Shown here in pieces: positions 53,402 to 62,182 of a stretch of 64,000 bases of DNA. The translations under genes were made by a program, and so were the position numbers. Under the pieces are notes generated by a model. The model had not been told where the DNA came from. It saw only the letters and a program-made list of their open reading frames with translations, and made no database searches. Numbering within the stretch: position 1 is the first letter of the stretch; every line of letters begins with the position of its first letter. Source of the stretch: Metasolibacillus sp. (GTDB lineage: Bacteria > Bacillota > Bacilli > Bacillales_A > Planococcaceae); NCBI RefSeq assembly GCF_025291715.1, contig NZ_JAMBIZ010000017.1, positions 1 to 64,000 of the forward strand, given 5' to 3'.

Positions 53402-54763
53402 TTAACAACATGACTTTGATTTGTCCGCTAGATTAATTCCACATACACCTGTTTCAGGTAACTTCAATTCCACTCGTTTTGAAGCCTCTTTATCGCCAGC
53501 TAAGTAGGCTGTGATGGAACGGACTTGTTCATAGCCTGTTGCCATTAAAAATGTAGGTGCGCGTCCATAGCTCTTTGCACCAACTATATAAAAGTCCTTT
53601 TCGGGTTGTCGAAGTATTTCTTCACCATGCGCTCGTACTGTCCCACAGCTGTGTTCATTTGGGTCAATAAGCGATGCTAATGCTTGCACGCTTTCTGTTA
53701 CTGTGTCAATCGAAAGACGTAGCTCACTGTTCATTGTAAAATCAGGACGGCTCCCTGCATTGACAATCAATTCATCGAATCCCGTTAATACGTTTTGTTC
53801 ATCATTTACAGTCCCAATAATATGAATATTTTCGTCCCTTTTCACCTGGGAAACATAAAAAGGCGTGATGACCTCCACCTTACCAGTGTCTACTAATTCA
53901 TGAATGCGGATTCCTAATGTACCACGTGCTTCTAAAGCGTCTTTTTCCTCACCACCATAGGCTTCCTCTACAGACTTTTTACGCATAATCCAAACGAGTT
54001 GAGTTAAAGGGTTTTCTTCTTGTAATTCGGCAAGCGATAGTAACGTATTTATCGCTGAATGACCGCCCCCGATGACGGCAATCTTCTTATTTGCGTATTT
54101 CTCCACATTCATATTAAGATCTGGAATACCATATTCGATCTGGTTTGCTAATGCTTTTTCAGTTTTTAACCATACGCCTGCAGTATTTGCTGGGTTTGGA
54201 TTTCCCCATGTACCTGTCGCATCAATGACCGCTCTTGCTTCAATGATATGTAGGTCATTCCCCTGTTCAACATATAGGTGAAAGGCTTGATCTACTCGAT
54301 TTTTCGACTTCATTTTATCATTAAATTGCTTAGAAATGCCAACTACCTTTGCGTTTAATTGAATGCTCGATTTGATTTGTGCTAATTCTGCTAGAGGCTT
54401 TAAATAAAAATCAATTAATTCATGCCCTGTTGGTAACGCGTCTAAGTTTGGCTCTTGCCAGTTTGTCTCATTTAATAAAGCTTTTGCGGCTTTATTAATG
54501 TTATATCGCCATGGAGAAAACAATGTGACATGCCCCCAACTACGAATATTGTAGGCGACTTCATTTCCTGCTTCTAGTAGAATAAATGCCTGTTTTTGTT
54601 CGACTAGATGAGCAGCCGCGGCTAACCCGATTGGTCCAGCGCCGATGATGGCAATCGGTAAATTTTTATTGCTAGCATTTGCAGTCATATGCTCTTTGGT
54701 ACTCTTGGTTTTAACAGTGGTACAGCAAGAGCCAGTTGGTTGAATTACCTTAAGTGTTTTCAT
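53402..54763 (-). CDS. FAD/NAD(P)-dependent flavoprotein of the arsenic cluster (ArsO-like)
   Basis: 453 residues; the ATG at 54763 is used because AAGAAGAG lies upstream and the earlier frame (to 54838) runs through the operator. Two dinucleotide-binding motifs are visible: IAIIGAGPIGLAAAAHLV near residue 36 (FAD) and KIAVIGGGHSAINTLLSL near residue 210 (NADPH), the order of flavin monooxygenase-like enzymes. Vicinal Cys pairs occur at both ends: CC at 13-14 and CC at 452-453. Thiol pairs at termini suit arsenic(III) binding. Its own ArsR-type operator lies upstream. Likely an oxidoreductase acting on an arsenical or a thiol carrier; not proven. Confidence 0.7.
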   Translation of the reverse strand: MKTLKVIQPTGSCCTTVKTKSTKEHMTANASNKNLPIAIIGAGPIGLAAAAHLVEQKQAFILLEAGNEVAYNIRSWGHVTLFSPWRYNINKAAKALLNETNWQEPNLDALPTGHELIDFYLKPLAELAQIKSSIQLNAKVVGISKQFNDKMKSKNRVDQAFHLYVEQGNDLHIIEARAVIDATGTWGNPNPANTAGVWLKTEKALANQIEYGIPDLNMNVEKYANKKIAVIGGGHSAINTLLSLAELQEENPLTQLVWIMRKKSVEEAYGGEEKDALEARGTLGIRIHELVDTGKVEVITPFYVSQVKRDENIHIIGTVNDEQNVLTGFDELIVNAGSRPDFTMNSELRLSIDTVTESVQALASLIDPNEHSCGTVRAHGEEILRQPEKDFYIVGAKSYGRAPTFLMATGYEQVRSITAYLAGDKEASKRVELKLPETGVCGINLADKSKSCC

Positions 54764-54785
54764 AAGTAAATTCTCTTCTTTCTTT

Positions 54786-54811
54786 GAATTATAATATAAG
54801 CATTTACTTAT
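54786..54811 (-). promoter_or_regulatory. ArsR-type operator and -10 of the flavoprotein gene
   Basis: ATATAAGCATT-TACTTATAT (54792-54811), the same palindrome as upstream of arsR with one mismatched base. A minus-strand TATAAT at 54786-54791 abuts it, so a bound repressor would block the promoter. Confidence 0.7.
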
Positions 54812-54826
54812 ATATAAGTTATTTTT

Positions 54827-54847
54827 TACGCCTAGCATAAAGCTAGG
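54827..54847. terminator. Hairpin after arsC
   Basis: CGCCTAGC / GCTAGGCG perfect 8-base arms, 5-base loop, 14 bases after the arsC stop. On the minus strand A-rich rather than T-rich sequence follows, so termination is uncertain. Confidence 0.5.
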
Positions 54848-54860
54848 CGCAATTTATTCC

Positions 54861-55280
54861 TTAGTTTGTTTCCTCTGTCACAAATCGCTCTATGCGCTTA
54901 CCAATGGTATCACGTACGGTTTGGAAAACAGCCCACTGCTCCTCTTCTGTACCAGACGCTTTTGCTGGATCTTCAAAGCCCCAATGCTCCCGGCGGACAT
55001 GCGGAGGTGTTATAGGACATTTATCTGCTGCATCCCCACATAGCGTTACAACTAACGTTGCGTTGTTTAACGTTTCAACGTCAATTAAATCTGATGTATG
55101 ATTCGATATATCAATATTTAGCTCTGCCATCGCTTTAATGGCTTTTGGATTCACCCCATGTGCCTCAATACCCGCACTTTTCACTACCCAATCAGCAGGT
55201 AGTAACCTTCTTGCCCATCCTTCAGCCATTTGACTACGGCAAGAGTTCCCTGTACATAAGAAATAGAGTGTTTTTGTCAT
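54861..55280 (-). CDS. arsC: Arsenate reductase (thioredoxin-coupled)
   Basis: 139 residues. The low-molecular-weight phosphatase-like P-loop is CTGNSCRS with Cys9 (nucleophile) and Cys14-Arg15; the redox pair Cys81 and Cys88 lie in [10 protein letters not shown]. This matches the pI258/YusI ArsC family, which reduces arsenate to arsenite using a Cys relay and thioredoxin. The first gene is arsR and the middle gene acr3; it sits 15 bases after acr3. Normal length. Confidence 0.95.
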   Translation of the reverse strand: MTKTLYFLCTGNSCRSQMAEGWARRLLPADWVVKSAGIEAHGVNPKAIKAMAELNIDISNHTSDLIDVETLNNATLVVTLCGDAADKCPITPPHVRREHWGFEDPAKASGTEEEQWAVFQTVRDTIGKRIERFVTEETN

Positions 55281-55295
55281 CTTAGTTACTCCTTA

Positions 55296-56351
55296 TCAAT
55301 TACTAGTTTTAAAGTATTTTTTCTGCCATCGTAACGCAACCCATACAAGTCCGATGAGCACAGGTACTTCGACAAGTGGGCCAATAACAGCGGCAAATGC
55401 CACACCACTGTGCAATCCAAACACACCTACGGCTACGGCAATCGCTAGTTCAAAGTTGTTACTTGCAGCTGTAAATGAAAGCGCTGCTGTAACGGGATAC
55501 GATGCACCTGCTTTACGAGAAGAAAAGAATGAAACAGCAAACATGACCACAAAATAAATAAACAATGGAATCGTTATACGTACTACATCAAGTGGCAGTT
55601 CAACTAATTGTTCACCTTTCAGGGCAAACATCATGACAATCGTAAACAGAAGCGCGATTAAAGTTAGTGGTGAAATCTTAGGTAAGAACTTTTCTTCATA
55701 CCACGCTTTCCCTTTTGTTTTAATCCCTATCCAACGTGTGAGGAAGCCTGCAGCAAATGGTATACCTAAGTAAATAAGTACACTTTTTGTAATCTCCCAC
55801 ATGGAAATCGATACATGGAAATTCTCTAAACCAAACCACCCAGGTAACACATTTAAGAAAAAGTAAGCAAAGATTGAATATGTCACGATTTGGAAAATGG
55901 AGTTAAAGGCAACTAAACCAGCCACATATTCACGATCCCCACGTGCTAAATCATTCCATACAATGACCATGGCGATACATCGGGCTAAACCAATCATGAT
56001 GAGTCCAGCCATGTACTCTGGATAATCGTGCAAGAAGATGATTGCTAAAAAGAACATTAGGAATGGACCAAGTAACCAGTTCTGAAAAAGCGATAATAAA
56101 AGCACTTTCCAGTCCTTAAACACGCGCCACATTTCTTCATATTTTACTTTCGCTAATGGTGGGTACATCATGACAATTAACCCTATGGCAATTGGTATGA
56201 ATGTTGTACCAATCGACATGGACTCTAATGCTTTTCCGATATCAGGCATTGTCACACTTAATAAAACACCAATCCCCATTGCGACAAATATCCAAAGCGT
56301 GAGATAACGATCTAGAAAAGAAAGTTGTTTTGTTAATGATTCATTACTCAT
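55296..56351 (-). CDS. acr3: Arsenite efflux permease Acr3
   Basis: 351 residues with ten hydrophobic segments. [42 protein letters not shown] with the essential Cys125, and [28 protein letters not shown] identify Acr3 of the BART superfamily, which extrudes As(III) using the proton gradient. The start overlaps arsR by 8 bases, so it is coupled. Confidence 0.95.
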   Translation of the reverse strand: MSNESLTKQLSFLDRYLTLWIFVAMGIGVLLSVTMPDIGKALESMSIGTTFIPIAIGLIVMMYPPLAKVKYEEMWRVFKDWKVLLLSLFQNWLLGPFLMFFLAIIFLHDYPEYMAGLIMIGLARCIAMVIVWNDLARGDREYVAGLVAFNSIFQIVTYSIFAYFFLNVLPGWFGLENFHVSISMWEITKSVLIYLGIPFAAGFLTRWIGIKTKGKAWYEEKFLPKISPLTLIALLFTIVMMFALKGEQLVELPLDVVRITIPLFIYFVVMFAVSFFSSRKAGASYPVTAALSFTAASNNFELAIAVAVGVFGLHSGVAFAAVIGPLVEVPVLIGLVWVALRWQKKYFKTSN

Positions 56352-56670
56352 TACTATTTCCCCCTACATGGCAACAATCTGTTTCGCAATTGCATCCCGT
56401 TAAAGGCTGAATTTGCTCTAAAATGCCTTTCATTAAGGGGGTTTGCTCCTCCACTAAACGATAATGCTTCCACGTGCCAACCTTTCGTTCCGTAATAATG
56501 CCGGCCTCCTTTAATTTTCGTAAATGCTGACTTACCGCTGGCTGGGAAATTCCTAAAACCTCGACAAAATCACATACGCATACCTCCCCATTTTTCATAC
56601 ATGCAAGCAATTTAATCCGATTCAAATCAGCTGCTGCTTTTAATTGTTTTTCAATTAGTGTGTTTTCCAT
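56344..56670 (-). CDS. arsR: ArsR-family arsenic-responsive repressor
   Basis: 108 residues with a winged helix ([34 protein letters not shown]). Cys31-x-Cys33 (EVCVCDF) on the alpha3 helix is the classical As(III) sensor site, with a further Cys-rich C-terminus (GCNCETDCC) that can bind metal. As(III) binding releases the operator. AAGGAG lies 10 bases before the ATG, and the perfect palindrome at 56686-56707 is the expected operator. Confidence 0.93.
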   Translation of the reverse strand: MENTLIEKQLKAAADLNRIKLLACMKNGEVCVCDFVEVLGISQPAVSQHLRKLKEAGIITERKVGTWKHYRLVEEQTPLMKGILEQIQPLTGCNCETDCCHVGGNSNE

Positions 56671-56685
56671 CCTATCTGCACTCCT

Positions 56686-56707
56686 TATATAAGTATTTAC
56701 TTATATA
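56686..56707 (-). promoter_or_regulatory. ArsR operator, perfect palindrome
   Basis: 10-base arms TATATAAGTA / TACTTATATA with a 2-base centre (TT), 16 bases before the arsR ATG. The same sequence with one change precedes the flavoprotein gene. Confidence 0.8.
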
Positions 56708-56710
56708 TGA

Positions 56711-57000
56711 TTTAAAATAAAATCACCTTTTGATTTAGATGATTACATTTGTATATAACTATACACTTATATTATGTGAACTTGAAAATAAATGCAATGA
56801 CTATTTCCTCATTTTTGAAAATTTATTTTTTTGCTACTTCAAAATCTTTCTATAAAGCCTCCCTTATGGTATCGTATCTCTTTGTAATGTATGAGTATAG
56901 TTTTATGAATCTTATCGGCTGTGTAAATCCATTTTGAACAGCAGTGTTAGATAAGAATCACATTGTTTAATTTGAAATATCCATAAAGGGAGGTTCTTGT
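56711..57000. other. Region between arsR and the repeat element
   Basis: No credible gene. On the minus strand a stretch reading WIYTADKIHKTILIHYKEIRYHKGGFIERF before a stop (around 56840-56930) could be the displaced C-terminus of the truncated phosphotransferase gene at 57154, but it is not long enough to prove this. The arsR promoter lies at the left end. Confidence 0.35.
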
Positions 57001-57300
57001 CTATAAATGCGCTTATAAGTACGTACAAAAACGCTCGTATAACCATGTACATTTTTGCTCACCAATGTATATTACAACTTTACTTGGAGTGGCGAGCATG
57101 ATAGCCTTTTTCGGCTAGCCAGCCCTTGTAGTAGCTGGGTTTTGGCTGCCGATTCATGCGAGTAGAGGTCTCCAAGTCAAGTTGTAATTATTCATACACA
57201 TGAATAGAGAAGTACATTTTGAGCGAAAGTGTACATGCTTAGACAAGCAAAAATGTACATCTCGATGCGGACATTTATAAAGAATATTTGCTGTCCATAA
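57000..57300. repeat. Structured repeat element with flanking GCTC repeats
   Basis: Inverted arms ATTACAACTTTACTTGGAG (57071-57089) and CTCCAAGTCAAGTTGTAAT (57169-57187), one mismatch, enclose nested stems (TCGGC-AGCC with GGCT-GCCGA; GCCAGC with GCTGG). Outside lie diverged units containing GTACATTTTTGCTC or its complement (near 57047 and 57252). No open frame. It interrupts a phosphotransferase gene. Confidence 0.6.
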
Positions 57301-57999
57301 ATCACCATGAAGTTTGATAAATGGAAACTCAGCTTCAAATAATTGAGTATCTATATTGTTAACTATGTGCTTAAAACGTTCTACATGAATTGCATTAGAG
57401 CTGGTTTTTAAAAGATCGTTCAATGTATAATAAGCTGGTTGTGATTCACGGTTAATAGTTGAAAAATAATTAGTATAATCATCATAAATGCTTTTCAATA
57501 TGAATGGATTATCTTGATGACTTTGCCTTTGAAAATTAATATATTTTTCTATCAATTGATATTTATTATCATCTTGATATACCAGTTCTGGAAGCTTGAA
57601 AAATCTTGAAAAATACGTATAGTTCTCAATCTTATTCAAATAGTTTTCTTTGTTATTACAAATAATCAATGTTTCAGTTTTAGAAAATATTTTAATGTCT
57701 CCATTGCTGCAAAACCAGATAATATTTCCTTGAAACAATTTATGTTTCTCTTTTTTAATTTTTAAGGGTTTTTGCCAGCTTTTCAACTTCCCTTTTGTTA
57801 ACGGGAGTGACCACTTTTGATCGAAGTCATGAATGTCAAATGAGCTATCGAGAATAGGAGAATTACTCTCCTTCTTATTAAACAAAACTCTCAATTCTTT
57901 ATCAAACTCATAGGTACCGCAAGCTAGATAACGTTCTAATTGACGTACTTTTTTTATTTTAGCCTTTTTTTCTTGTACATATTGATTTAGTTTGTCCAT
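57154..57999 (-). pseudogene. Phosphotransferase (APH-type) gene truncated by a repeat element
   Basis: 281 codons remain. The N-terminal half is poorly conserved, but FPFIKLHGDLWTANILY near residue 230-246 is the Brenner catalytic loop (H-G-D-x-x-x-x-N) of aminoglycoside/choline-kinase-like enzymes. The frame then runs into sequence belonging to the repeat element (CPHRDVHFCLSKHVHF...) and stops. The metal-binding Asp about 20 residues further (I-D-W/F) and the C-terminal lobe are missing. It would be inactive. Start ATG at 57999 follows AGAGAGT. Confidence 0.6.
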
Positions 58000-58163
58000 T
58001 GTTTACTCTCTTTCTAAAATTATCTCTTTATTTTCAAATACACCTATTACATCAGATGTTCTTCATTTTTTATATTTTAGCAAGCTACTTACTTTGTCCT
58101 CCATATCTTCGGTTTCTTTTTGCAATGGGTCCGATCGGTGAATAAAGGTTAGGATTATAATTC

Positions 58164-58979
58164 TCATTTGAACACATCAAAGACTTTACTTTCATCATTT
58201 TCATACGAGCAGTTAACAATTTGTAGGTCTTTCATTTCCCATTTTGCAGAGCGAAGATATATAAATGACTTATCAAGTTCTACAATATTGTGACTCGTAC
58301 CATATTGTAAATCGTCGTATTGCTCATGATAACCTGGTTGTTCAATAGTTTTAGGACTAAGTAAATTGGATGGCTGTTGTGTAGTTTTTTTGATTATTCT
58401 AGTACTAATATCATATTGATGAGTAAATATATATTGATTAGACGACATAGACATATCATCATTTCCAATAAAGATTGTTGTCCCATCTTGCGATACAGAT
58501 GCCAACATCATTGAAATGCCATATGACTTAATTTGCTCATATGAAATCCGATTCGTAACAATTGAATCTTGCATATTATATACGACTACTCCAAATGTGC
58601 CCTGCATAACTGCTATCTGGCTATCGGCATATAAAAGTCGGGGCATCTCGGCACCAATATTCATTTGTTCAATGTCAGACAGGTCCACGGCTAATTCTTC
58701 ACCTTCAGGCAAGGTAATAGTTTCATTATCAGAACCCTGTGCAACATACTCGTTTTCTGGAACTACAATTGGACTTTTTAGAAAAGATAGGCTTAGTATG
58801 AGAAAAATAATTGCTGCAAAAGCCAAAACTGTCCAATATAACGGATTAGCGCTTCTTGATTTATAAAACTTTTGTTGAATTTTTAGGTGAATTTTCTTAC
58901 TTTCTTCAGTCGAAAATTCAACATTTTCATCTAAATAACTTTTCACTTTTCCTGATATCTTCTTATCAAAGTTATCCAA
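58164..58979 (-). CDS. Probable anti-sigma factor, membrane protein
   Basis: 271 residues. A TTG at 58979 with AAAGGAG 8 bases upstream is preferred to the ATG at 59024. The first 43 residues are charged and cytosolic, a single membrane segment (PLYWTVLAFAAIIFLILSLSFL) lies near 46-67, and the rest (DNETITLPEGEELAVDLSDIEQ...) is outside and beta-rich with LYADSQIAVMQGTFGVVVYN, as in TolB-like or propeller domains. It overlaps the sigma gene by 8 bases, the usual sigma/anti-sigma coupling. The ligand it senses is unknown. Confidence 0.65.
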   Translation of the reverse strand: MDNFDKKISGKVKSYLDENVEFSTEESKKIHLKIQQKFYKSRSANPLYWTVLAFAAIIFLILSLSFLKSPIVVPENEYVAQGSDNETITLPEGEELAVDLSDIEQMNIGAEMPRLLYADSQIAVMQGTFGVVVYNMQDSIVTNRISYEQIKSYGISMMLASVSQDGTTIFIGNDDMSMSSNQYIFTHQYDISTRIIKKTTQQPSNLLSPKTIEQPGYHEQYDDLQYGTSHNIVELDKSFIYLRSAKWEMKDLQIVNCSYENDESKVFDVFK

Positions 58980-59412
58980 GTTGACTACTCCTTTCAAATT
59001 TTCTTTTAAGGGCTTCTTTTCCATGTAACAGTCTTGATTTTACGGCATTTATACTAATATTTAAGACATTGCTTATTTCTTTCATGTTCATTTCCTGATA
59101 GTAATAAAGAATGAGAACTTCTTTGTATTTTCCTGAAAGACTAGCGATGTGTTTTACTATTTCTTTGGAATGTTGTTGTTGAATATATTCATTTTCGGAT
59201 GAATGACTTGTACTCAATGAATAAATTTCTGGTTTATAAATTAGATTCTTAATGCTCCATCTCTTACGATGATCCTTACATTTGTTAATCGTAATTCTAA
59301 TTAACCAAGTCTTATAACTAGCTTCATGGCGAAAATTGCCCAAGTTTTGATAACAAGTTATGAAAACTTCCTGAATGATATCTTCACATTCAACTCGATT
59401 ATTTACATACAA
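58972..59412 (-). pseudogene. ECF sigma factor gene, N-terminally truncated
   Basis: 146 codons from TTG at 59412. Region 2 begins immediately (YVNNRVECEDIIQEVFITCYQNLGNFR), and region 4 (LSGKYKEVLILYYYQEMNMKEISNVLNISINAVKSRLLHGKEALK) is complete. ECF factors have 25-35 residues before YVNN. Upstream in frame the sequence continues as GSELKRIAYL and then enters, in another frame, the ABC transporter gene, so the true N-terminus and promoter are gone. Without them it is probably inactive, although the DNA-binding region is intact. Confidence 0.65.
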
Positions 59413-59426
59413 ATAGGCGATCCGTT

Positions 59427-60176
59427 TTAACTCTGATCCTCCTTGGCATTGTAGGCACGTACTACATGAATGCCCATCAGTCCCTCTCGTGTCACACGAT
59501 TCAAGTTATCTGTTAATCTTTGCACAATTTTAAATTTCGGTAAGACGAAAATAATTAATGTGCTAATCATAATGAGTAGTGCCAGCACTGCGATACCTGT
59601 TGCAAACGACCAATGCCAATTTTTATCGGAAATTTTCCAGATAGCCCAAACGGCTAAAATTGGCGCTTTAATCATTACTTGTAACCCCATTGCAACAGTT
59701 TGTTGAATTTGTGCAATGTCATTTGTGGAGCGCGTAATCAAGCTGGCTGTGGAAAAACGATTAATTTCCTGTAATGAAAAGGATAATGTTTTTTCAAATA
59801 ATGTTTTGCGCAATGTTTTAGCATGTGATGTCGCAACCATTGCAGCAAAATAACCAACAATTACTGCTAATAATGCACTCCCCAGTGCGCACAGCAGCAT
59901 TTTCCCACCTGCGAGCCAAATATCCCTCGTTCCACTGCTTTGTGTTTGTACCAGTGTTGTAATTTCGGACATATAGTCAGGCAGCTTTAAATCGAGCCAA
60001 ACTTGTCCAATAATAAAGATGATACTTGTTAGAATAAGCAGCCATTCCTTGCGGCTTAAGTAGGCAAATATTTTCAGAATATTTGCATTCCTCCTTGTCT
60101 TGTTAGCGCGCAAACTATAATGAGTAAAAGCTTCGGTGTGATAGATCTCATCCCTATGAATAATCGTTACTGACAC
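59427..60176 (-). pseudogene. ABC exporter gene, truncated after the membrane domain
   Basis: 249 codons with three or four membrane segments of an ABC-transporter type-1 domain (KEWLLILTSIIFIIGQVWLDLKLPDYMSEITTLVQTQ, LRKTLFEKTLSFSLQEINRFSTASLITRSTND, RVTREGLMGIHVVRAYNAKED). The family continues for another 300 residues with the ATPase domain, which is missing. The stop falls at the junction with the sigma gene. It resembles the YheI/LmrA-type multidrug half-transporters. The first 30 codons (MSVTIIHRDEIYHT...) do not look like the family. Confidence 0.7.
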
Positions 60177-60180
60177 AAGA

Positions 60181-60209
60181 CGCCCACCTCAAAATATTTG
60201 AGATGGGCG
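60181..60209. promoter_or_regulatory. Hairpin CGCCCACCTCAAA / TTTGAGATGGGCG
   Basis: About 12 paired bases with one mismatch, 4-base loop, just upstream of the truncated ABC gene on the minus strand. No T-run on either side. It may be a regulatory leader stem. Confidence 0.4.
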
Positions 60210-60403
60210 ATGAACTGTCCAATTTGATGTTTCATTTTATTCAATTATAGTTTTACATTTTATAGATGTTACTATCTTATGCGAGAATTTGTTTTTTTGC
60301 AAAAAAGAAGTCCCTTGAAGCATGATTTTATTGTTTCATATTTAACTAGAAAATCCCTTCTTAACCCGACCTCTTCCGCCAATTTAAATTTCAAGAAGCA
60401 AAT

Positions 60404-60442
60404 AAAAAGTAATCACCTAGTAATTTAAGATGATTACTTTTT
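60404..60442. terminator. Bidirectional terminator, repeated sequence
   Basis: AAAAAGTAATCA / TGATTACTTTTT with a 16-base loop, 21 bases after the acetyltransferase stop. Its stem is almost identical to the one at 29941-29985. Confidence 0.75.
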
Positions 60443-60463
60443 CCATGAACAATTTAAATAGGT

Positions 60464-60979
<516 letters not shown>

Positions 60980-60991
60980 CTATATGCTCCT

Positions 60992-61450
60992 TTAGTAGTT
61001 TCTTTTATGACCTTTTTTGACGAGCTCCCAGTCTATCTCTACATTTTCCCGAACTCTTTTTAGCAGCTGGAAAATTTGCTCTGCTTCCTCAGTTGAGAAG
61101 CCTGTTAACGCGATGTTGTTTGAGTGATCATTTTCTCTTTTAATGATCGGAAATATCGTTTTTCCTTTAGTTGTTGGAAACAGCTTTTTAATTTTTTTAT
61201 TGTGCTCATCATTTCTTTTTTCAATAAAGCCATTCGTTTCTAGTTTTTGAATCGCACGAGCTGCGGTCGTTCGGTCTACTTTAATCATTTCAGCTAGCTT
61301 TTCTTGAATAATACCTGGATTTTCACATATTCGTACAAGGTACAAATATTGACCTTTGGTTAAATCATATTCCTTGAATTCAATATTACTAATGGAATCT
61401 AGTGCTCTAGCAATCATGCCAATTTCACGAAGAATTTCTGTCATTGCCAA
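60992..61450 (-). CDS. MarR-family transcriptional regulator
   Basis: 152 residues. The winged helix is KGQYLYLVRICENPGIIQEKLAEMIKVDRTTAARAIQKLETNGFIEKRNDEHNKKIKKLFPTTKGK, typical MarR. AAAGGAGGTTGG precedes the ATG. Inverted repeats in the divergent promoter region (61457-61525) are probable binding sites, so it likely represses itself, the acetyltransferase and the YczE-like gene. The ligand is unknown. Confidence 0.88.
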   Translation of the reverse strand: MAMTEILREIGMIARALDSISNIEFKEYDLTKGQYLYLVRICENPGIIQEKLAEMIKVDRTTAARAIQKLETNGFIEKRNDEHNKKIKKLFPTTKGKTIFPIIKRENDHSNNIALTGFSTEEAEQIFQLLKRVRENVEIDWELVKKGHKRNY

Positions 61451-61456
61451 CCTCCT

Positions 61457-61525
61457 TTATGTTGCAAATGCAATAAAAAAATTATATAGTTAATATAATT
61501 TAATTTTGTTGTATTTGCAACATAA
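61457..61525. promoter_or_regulatory. Paired MarR operators in the divergent promoter
   Basis: TTATGTTGCAAAT (61457-61469) and ATTTGCAACATAA (61513-61525) are exact inverted copies 43 bases apart; each is also partly palindromic (TTGC-n4-GCAA). AT-rich promoter sequence lies between. The arrangement fits cooperative repression of both divergent units. Confidence 0.7.
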
Positions 61526-61544
61526 AAATGAGGGTGCAAACATT

Positions 61545-62141
61545 ATGAAGTATATTTTTTATCTGATAGGTATTATGATGTTAACACTTGGTATTTCTTT
61601 AACGATTCAATCCAATTTAGGGACATCCCCCTTTGACGCATTGCTAGTAGGATTATCTATACATGTAGGATTGACGGTTGGCAGCTGGGAAATTGTTATT
61701 GCGATACTACTGATAGGCTGTAACGCGATTTTAGCGAGGCAGAGACCGGAATGGTTAGGCTTAGTAACAGCATTCATTACAGGAGTTGGTATTGATTTGT
61801 GGCTTTTTTTATGGCGTGATACGTTAATGCCAACAGTATGGTATTCCCAAGCAATTTGCTTTATCGTTGGCTTGGTTATAATAGGGTTAGGAACAGCTAT
61901 TTATTTGTATGTTAATTTTGCCCCGATTCCTATTGATCGGCTTACATTGCTTCTTCAAAAATTAATGAAAACAAATTTGCTAATAGCCAGAACGTTAATT
62001 TATTTTGTATTTCTAGTGCTAGCGATGCTATTTCATGGCCCTATTGGCATTGGAACAGTGTTAACCGTTTGCCTAGGTGGCTTTCTTCTTCATTTCTGTA
62101 TGCCCTACACAGAAAAAGCTTTGAGCCGCTTTGTTACATAA
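61545..62141 (+). CDS. YczE-like integral membrane protein
   Basis: 198 residues. The ATG at 61545 follows GAGGGTG by 8 bases; an earlier ATG at 61506 overlaps the operator. Five membrane segments are visible. FYLIGIMMLTLGISLTIQSNLGTSPFDALLVGLS is the YczE signature (start of the family with the TSPFD motif), followed by GSWEIVIAILLIGCNAIL and a FAPIPIDRLTLLLQ loop. In Bacillus, YczE is needed for surfactin-type synthesis indirectly; transport function is unknown. Divergent from marR. Confidence 0.8.
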   Translation: MKYIFYLIGIMMLTLGISLTIQSNLGTSPFDALLVGLSIHVGLTVGSWEIVIAILLIGCNAILARQRPEWLGLVTAFITGVGIDLWLFLWRDTLMPTVWYSQAICFIVGLVIIGLGTAIYLYVNFAPIPIDRLTLLLQKLMKTNLLIARTLIYFVFLVLAMLFHGPIGIGTVLTVCLGGFLLHFCMPYTEKALSRFVT

Positions 62142-62147
62142 CGATAG

Positions 62148-62181
62148 AAGGACTGCCTATAAACATTCGGCAGCCCTTTTT
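62148..62181. terminator. Bidirectional terminator
   Basis: GGACTGCC / GGCAGCCC with a 12-base loop (one G-U), TTTTT on the plus strand. It serves the YczE-like gene and the converging dehydrogenase gene. Confidence 0.75.
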
Positions 62182-62182
62182 C

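Noticed and set aside
56749..56937. Small plus-strand frame of 62 codons
   Set aside because: No ribosome site, AT-driven composition (Phe, Tyr, Ile) and no conserved motif.
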